NCBI GenBank assembly: GCA_964020975.1
Contig: OZ026625.1
Location: 39,859,156-39,923,155 of the forward strand
Direction of reading: 5' to 3'
Source: Hermodice carunculata
Lineage: Eukaryota; Annelida; Polychaeta; Eunicida; Amphinomidae
DNA length: 64,000 nt
Below are positions 57,951-64,000 of this stretch, one piece after another. Position numbers and translations under genes: made by a program. The notes below the pieces were generated by a model. That model saw nothing but the letters and a program-made list of their open reading frames with translations. It had not been told where the DNA came from and searched no databases. Numbering within the stretch: the stretch's first letter is position 1; every line of letters begins with the position of its first letter.

Positions 57951-60900
57951 GTAAATGTCGTAAGTCTTTTTTGTCATACAGAATAATGTCTTCCATCCGC
58001 CTACTATAACAGCAATGCGCCTGGAGTGCGTCCATGCCAGCTGTTGACTTGGTATCCAAAGGGTTTAAAATATAAATGTCGTACAATAATATCAAGATTC
58101 CTCTGGTAAGAATTACTTGCCATCTTTCTTCTGCATGTAAGTGCCATTTTGTGGCTTGTACTCTTTTGAAGGCTCAAGTATATACCACTTTCCTTAATGC
58201 ATCTTGGAAGAATGTGCAAGAACTACAGACAAAGGTCTCTAGTATCATGAAAATCTGAGTGTTTTTGGAAGAGATAAGTTATGCCGAGGTATGTTTGTAC
58301 GCAAAGGTCAATTTTGAACCGACAGAGCGGATGAGTGATAGGTTGAGCTGGGCTTCTGCCCGGAGAATTCCTTAGGAGAGAGCATCATCTTTGTGAAGAA
58401 GTGTGACAGGGCATATGTAACGGTAGAAGATAAAACATTACCTTGTAAAACGTTAGTGTTATCATAGCACATCTTTAGACCCAGGCTAAGTTTGTTTCAC
58501 AGTATCTGCGTAAGCTGTCCAAACATTTTCACTCGACTCCGTGTGGTCGCTAGAATGCAAGTCCGCCGAGAAATAAATATTTGGTCGCCATATGTGAGTA
58601 CGAAGGCTCACCATCATTTTCCCCAGGTAGAAAACCTGGGTACTATTTGTTGAAAACAGATGAAAAAGTTAGGACCTTGCAATTATCAAATTTGTTATGG
58701 CAACCCAATATTTAGCTTTAATATATCGCAGAGCGCATACATGGTGATGAAGGTGGGGAAACGTTCCCAGACTTAAATCACAGGAACGGCGCAAAGTTTA
58801 CATGTTTAATGGAATACATACGGCGCTATGCCTTGCACTGCCTGGGTAGGTAAGCGCCCGGCAACAAATTTGACACATTTGTGTGGATACATTTCGAATT
58901 TGATTTATTAAACAAGAGCGAAGAAGAAACTAAAGGACACACGTCTGCAGCTTAAATATCTCGCAGAACTGACATAAATACCATAAATTTGGCATAATAA
59001 GAGTTCACGTAGCATTTTGGTGAAATTTCACCCGTGGAGGGCGACTTCAGTCAGTGCCGACCGCTGTTCTCGATTAGTTTCGTCTTGGATAGGATTGTGG
59101 ACTGGCTGATACAGCTTGTCACGGAATCCCCCGACAATGGTATCACATCACTTGCCACGAAGGGGTACACTCATCATGTACCCTCTATAAAACATTTCTA
59201 CACGTGATCCGCCAATAATACAAGTGGTGACAACCATGGTATACAACATAGTCTACGTTTACATTCACTCAACGACGACTCTTCTGACATGAAACTGAAA
59301 ATCTATACCGATGAATCCATATAATACAAATGAGATGATTTGAAGGGTGAACCTTGTCTGATAACCAATGAAAAAGCCCGCCATCTTTGATACCATCATG
59401 AGTACTTTAAATGCAGCATACCACTTCCAGACCTGTTTTCATTTCTGATCTGGTCCGAGTTGTATTTTTTCGTTTTGCAATAGCCCTAAGCCTATTTACT
59501 TCAATTGATGTTCGCAGTTGGACAGATTGTTAACTTCTAAACATTTAGATATGTGTCGGTAAGAAAGACTAAACAAGTAAGGAAGCTGACTTGAACTTTT
59601 GTAAAACCAATGAACATTATAAATGTTTTCCTTGCCAAATAATGTGCGCATCATTGCATTCTAATTTGGAAGCGTAAATTTCTTATAAATAGGTCATCTA
59701 TTCCCGATCCAAGTGCCGACTCATGTTCCCTATATTTGCTTCTTGTGTGAATTTTACACGCGACTACTATTTGCAACAGCTGCTGTAGGGTCTACACAGA
59801 ATAAAAACGAAAAGCTTTATGTAATAAACCTAAAGATAACTGGCTTTCACACTTTTCTTGGCAATGAATTTCCGAAAGTTTTGTCTAAAACATGACCCAT
59901 CTATTTCAGTTATAAACTCTTCTGGCGCAATGCACCCTTGACAGCGACACGTGTAACTTTAATATCAGCTGTATTTGGACATTTGATTAATTATTTCCAA
60001 CTACTGACTGCCTTTTTATGCCGAAGGGATGGCACCCTGGTGAAACCAAATCTAATTTCAGCCTCTGCGAAAGTGTCGTCTGTCAAGTTATCACATTCCT
60101 ACCAACTACACAAAGCCCTGATCTAGCCATATGCCCCTGGATTTTCGCGCTCTCTTTGGAAAATGTCGTCTGCTAAGGACATCAACTCAAAGAGAGGCCA
60201 GAAAAGATGACGAGTTCAGACCAGAACCTGGATTTTTGCTTCACAGGCGTATTATTACCCAGGAAAGGTGTCGAAACTTGAACCTTCCTTTGTGGGGATG
60301 TCAGAAAACAGGCGTTTCTCAGACTGATTTCTTAGGTACCCATTGTTTCCTGTGTCACATACAGGAAGTGCTCCTATTCAACCAATGATGTCATGAAGAA
60401 CTTCATTTCAGTTGAGAAATACAAGCTCTTCCAATTTACCAAAGGCTTACCATCAAAGCACATTCAGTATGGTTCATGGGTTCTGAAAGAAATGGCACAA
60501 CAATGGGCGGTGTTGTTCGTGCTGGGCCCTGAGCCTCCACAGGGGCTCTCAAGTTACCTCTTCTAACGCTAGATGCAATATAATCCAACCCCAATGCGAG
60601 GCCTTCCTACGCAACTAGCCGGTCTTCCAACACGTTATTGTTACCAAATTAGCGATATATGGCCTTAAAATATTGACAAGACTATTATGTATATTGTGCA
60701 TGCAGCTTGATGTGAATTCGTTTCCTTCATTTTCGCCATTCATATCTGATACATGGCTGAGAAATCTGCATTATGTATTTACCCACATGAGACAACCATG
60801 TTACATAATCTAGGGCAAAAGGTAATATCTGTGAAACATTTCTGTCTTATTCTGTATTTGAAGAATACAGCTGATGGCAGTATACCCTGGCCCCGAGACC

Positions 60901-61110
60901 CTAACAGAAGCAGTGCTCATACACGTGTAATTTGCGAGGAACAAATATCTAGAAAACATGAATTAGTTTATATCCAACATTATCTCTACCTATCCCTATA
61001 TATACAGATGCATGGTCAATGATATGAACAACTTCGACATAACTGTTTGCCAACCTGGAGTTTCTGATCAACTGTTACATACTTATATGAACTCAAAAGT
61101 TACCCACTCA
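57951..61110. other. Gene-free interval downstream of Lhx2/9
   Basis: No coding exon, RNA gene or repeat recognised. It is among the least repetitive parts of the window and lies 3' of a developmental transcription-factor gene, so it may hold regulatory DNA; no specific element is claimed. Small open frames (59713-60388, 60753-61022) are not recognised. Confidence 0.4.
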
Positions 61111-62538
61111 TTTATTTGCAACCTACTTATTATTGCTTCAACACTTGGAACACACGCGAGACATTCGCGAAATCTCGTTGTGTGGTTCCTAAGATTAATG
61201 GAAGGGCATCTTATAAAGTATAATTGACACTAATATTCGGATGCCATTACCTTTTCGCTAATTTGAGGATTTATGAGATCAGGGCCTAGAATGGCAGTTT
61301 GTTTGTCTGTCATCATCAATCGAGGTATTCATTTATCTCGCCATACGGATAACCTATTAATTTACCACAAAACTAAATCGCATCATCCTCTTAGGTTGGA
61401 AGGTCACAAAGAATCTAGCGTGTCTGCTGATTTGCTTAGCTTCATTATTCGAACCAAAGTTACTACTGTCTACGTTGTTGTTCTCGGTTTTACCATTAAC
61501 CAGACTAGTTCCTTGTCATGAAACAATTTCTGTGTAGGTCCAATACCGCAATATCTCGTCGGGCACATAATCTCAACTCACTTTGACGAATTGGCACAGG
61601 TTTGGGGGATAAAACACGGCGTGGAAGTTAGGCGTTGCTACCTGGACACCGTTTCTCACCGTGGAGTCCAACTTTATGAATCACAGTATCTGCCAAATCT
61701 ATAAAAGTGTTTATCTGTATGTTCAGCAGACTTTCTTTGAACATAAAATTAAAGAATGATTAAAACAAACGGAATGATTGTATTTCACAGATGTCCCAAG
61801 AAAAGAAGTTACTTAAGCATCTCAAACATTCACTGAGACGCTGACATAGCTTCAAACCTTCGGCAAAAAGTTGACAATTCCATTGTCTGTTCATTACGTC
61901 ACACACCTCGTTTCACGATGCCAAATATATTGGTCTTCGGCAAAATTATTAAGTTTCATGAGTGGCCAGAATTCTGATCTGGTGTGAATGTCTTGGTGAA
62001 AATTTTTACACATTGGAGGCCTAAGTCTTGTGGTTCAGTAGCTTCTGCATGTTAAAACGCCGACGCTTTGGTTGTTTGTTTCGCTGTTAGGGTCCAATTT
62101 GACCCTGTGCAAGAAGGCGTATGGGCAAACCCTTTAATCTTGCAGTCCCATACATTCATGCAATCGATGGTCCCCTGGTGACAAATTGAGTGTAAATCCA
62201 GTCTCCAGCTATATACTCCTGATATCAGTCTGCAAAATCAAATAGCGACAAAAATGGCCGCATTTTCTCTATACTGGGCGCCTCCCTCCAGGAACCATGA
62301 GGTACATAATCATCCTGTTGAACACTGTGTACCATCAACGCATGGTTCGAGGATACCATATGAATGGCACTCTCCTCGATAAAAATTGTCTCTGTGTTCT
62401 ACCAATGTTTTCAGACCCTCTGTTGCGCGGCGTCACAGTCTTACTGACGTGCAGAGCTCAAACATGCTCCATAGTGGTGCCTTGAAAAAACAAGAAGTTT
62501 CATTCGTGCAAGAATCAAACATCTTGCGCACTATGACC
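61111..62538 (-). other. Probable 3' UTR / downstream region of Lhx2/9
   Basis: This follows the Lhx2/9 stop codon on the minus strand. The first ATTAAA on that strand is at 62133-62138 and the first canonical AATAAA at 61111-61116, giving candidate 3' UTRs of about 0.4 or 1.4 kb. Which is used cannot be told from sequence. Plus-strand open frames here (62297-62619, 61273-61521) are shadows. Confidence 0.4.
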
Positions 62539-62817
62539 CTAGCTCATAGAATTAATGCTGTTGCTAAAGAGTTCTGTCAAGCTGGATCCGGAGACATCGT
62601 GCTGGTCTCCATCAATTGAGGAACCCTGTAAGTCAGACATGGAGGGTGTGGAGCTGATGTCTGAGAGGGCCGGCGACCGCGAGTTTGAGAGTTCGCCAAG
62701 AGCATGGTCATCTTTGTCCTTGTCCAAACCCGTGGTTCCGTTACCATTGCTGCCATCTCCTGACTGTTGCTTTAGGAGATTCCTTCGATATTTAGCCCTG
62801 GCGTTCTGGAACCAAAC
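62539..62817 (-). CDS. Lhx2/9: LIM-homeobox Lhx2/9 (apterous) last coding exon
   Basis: This exon encodes 92 residues and a TAG stop (62539-62541). It starts right after an acceptor (TTATGTTTTAG on the minus strand) with VWFQNARAKYRRNLL, homeodomain positions 47-60, carrying the invariant Trp48, Phe49 and Asn51 and Gln50. Ala52 with the following RAK-RRNLL is specific to the Lhx2/Lhx9/apterous class; other LIM-homeodomain classes have NQRAKMKK, NRRSKERR, NCRARHKK or NKRCKDKK. The intron at codons 46/47 is a common homeobox intron site. The tail is Ser/Asp-rich and ends SSLTELFSNSINSMS, comparable to the TTLTNLF end of vertebrate Lhx2/9 with an extra extension. The protein is a nuclear transcription factor that pairs with LDB cofactors through two LIM domains. 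Those LIM exons and homeodomain helices 1-2 are not in the window; they must lie beyond 64000. Confidence 0.95.
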   Translation of the reverse strand, partial: VWFQNARAKYRRNLLKQQSGDGSNGNGTTGLDKDKDDHALGELSNSRSPALSDISSTPSMSDLQGSSIDGDQHDVSGSSLTELFSNSINSMS

Positions 62818-64000
62818 CTAAAACATAATATTATAGAACTGTATTTCCAGCATTGTGTGTAGAATGGCGCTTCAAACTGGCTCAATATATTTTAACCTGT
62901 CTCTTGGTTTGAGATCGAGACGACAGCTTTCCTTGGCGTGGACTGGGTCCTGTCCACCCAACCCACGCTAAGGAAAACTGTTAGTCTGTGACATTTTGGC
63001 TTTGATGCTTGTAAAAATTTCTATTCGATGAGTGGCAATGTAAGCAAAGATAAATGTACTGATGTGGCCAATATTTAAATTAACATTCAGGTATTTTGGC
63101 CCCTCTGGGTGAAGAGATAGCACTTTACTCAGCAAAAAGTTCGATACAGCAGGAGTACAGAGGTAGCCTGGTCATGGGAATATGCAGCCTGGTTTTCCAG
63201 ATTAAGCTCAGAGATATTTCAATTTTATGCACATAGTTTGCTGTTTAAATGACTGTTTACGGGTATTAAAATAGCCTCTATGATAAGGCTTGACCAAAAA
63301 AATCCTACTCTTTCAGCTCAGGTGTCATTGTATTAGGAATGTGGTATCGTTGATGCAAAGACCCACAAAATTTGAAGTATTTTTGTAAATGTAAAGTACA
63401 TCTGAATTAATTGGAACCCTTCCAGGTTAATTAAATTAAGGTTTGAAAGTAGTCGCTGTTCAGTTGCAGAACTAGGATAACGCCAAGAGAAAGCAAAAGG
63501 CTTCCATGAATATACATTTTTCCTGTTTCCATACGTTAAGGGCACATAGAGTAAGCTTTTTACCATAATCCTATTGAACCCTACATTGTTTCAAAAGCCC
63601 TGCACCTTACAAACAGTGCGGAACTTTTACCAGGCACCCGTGTGACCCGTCTGCTCAAAACAATCAGCAATTCGGTCACTATATTGCCTTGGCTAGTAAC
63701 AATCTGCTTTTTAGAGTCCACGACATGCTGCCTCCTCAACCATATACGTCTATCTAATTTACTTCTTAAAAACAACGTCCAATCAAGTAAAATAGACGAA
63801 AGACAGCAAAATTTGGGTCCAAGGTGAGCTCTGGCTCCCTATCCTTCAATTCTTTTTATACAAACCGAGTGTAAAATTTGAAGGGAAACAAGAACAAATA
63901 CCAAATTCTTTTTAATTTTTTTTTCAAAATGTCCAGTACCTATCAAATTTGGCCACACGATATGAAAGCTTTCAGAAACCATTTGTTCTATCACTTGGGT
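62818..64000 (-). other. Lhx2/9 intron, 5' side beyond window
   Basis: At least 1.18 kb of intron upstream of the last exon. I searched the minus strand for the preceding homeobox exon (sequence like KRMRTSFKHHQL ... LTKRVLQ) and found none. It contains an imperfect hairpin at 62930-62985. Minus frames at 63333-63775 are not recognised. Confidence 0.7.
62930..62985. repeat. Imperfect hairpin related to the MITE palindrome
   Basis: Arms GACAGCTTTCCTTGGCGTGG and CCACGCTAAGGAAAACTGTT pair with a few mismatches around a TGGGTCCTGTCCACCCA centre. The outer arms match the perfect palindrome at 8029-8095. TTAA occurs to its left (about 62893), but a matching right border was not resolved. Confidence 0.75.

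Noticed and set aside
63333-63775. Minus frames as the preceding Lhx2/9 homeobox exon
   Set aside because: They lack the helix 1-2 homeodomain residues and the KRVLQ end expected just before VWFQN.

Overview
This is an AT-rich, gene-poor piece of an animal nuclear genome. It shows spliced exons, a LIM-homeobox gene, many degenerate LINE, mariner, Harbinger and MITE copies, and very long AT, GAAA and CT microsatellites. No bacterial, organellar or phage signature is present. The homeobox exon is clearly of the Lhx2/9 (apterous) class. The repeat style suggests a marine invertebrate, perhaps an ambulacrarian or amphioxus-like deuterostome, but the species cannot be fixed from the sequence alone.

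Only two stretches are host coding sequence that I recognise with confidence. At 4712-5173 (minus) lies the first coding exon of a class I SAM-dependent methyltransferase, ending at a clean GT splice donor; its C-terminal half is not found. At 62539-62817 (minus) lies the last coding exon of an Lhx2/9 LIM-homeodomain gene. It enters the homeobox at the third helix and ends at a stop codon; the rest of the gene must lie beyond 64000. Two weaker candidate exons, 907-1228 (plus) and 57791-57950 (plus), have splice-like borders and open frames but no recognised product.

Layout: 0-7 kb holds the methyltransferase, a 140-bp tandem array and a GAAA tract. 7-21 kb is a graveyard of LINEs (7.5-8.4, 14.4-16.2, 20.1-21.3 kb), a Harbinger remnant (about 10.0-10.3 and 12.4 kb), a mariner with both ends (16288-17503) and a TTAA-flanked MITE with a perfect palindrome. 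21-46 kb is mostly tandem and dispersed repeats: a second 144-bp array, a family carrying GAAA tracts, minisatellites, another LINE (32.2-33.8 kb), and two copies of a MITE packed with TTTCGCGC motifs. 46-62 kb is mainly low-repeat, gene-free DNA downstream of Lhx2/9, apart from a LINE at 51.8-53.5 kb and a few repeats.

The two recognised genes show no functional link. The most striking signals are in the non-coding DNA: mobile elements that carry transcription-factor-like motif arrays (TTTCGCGC, and AGGTCA direct repeats), a perfect 33-bp-arm hairpin inside a TTAA MITE, and precisely dated nested insertions. No LTR retrotransposon, retrovirus-like or Polinton-like element was recognised.
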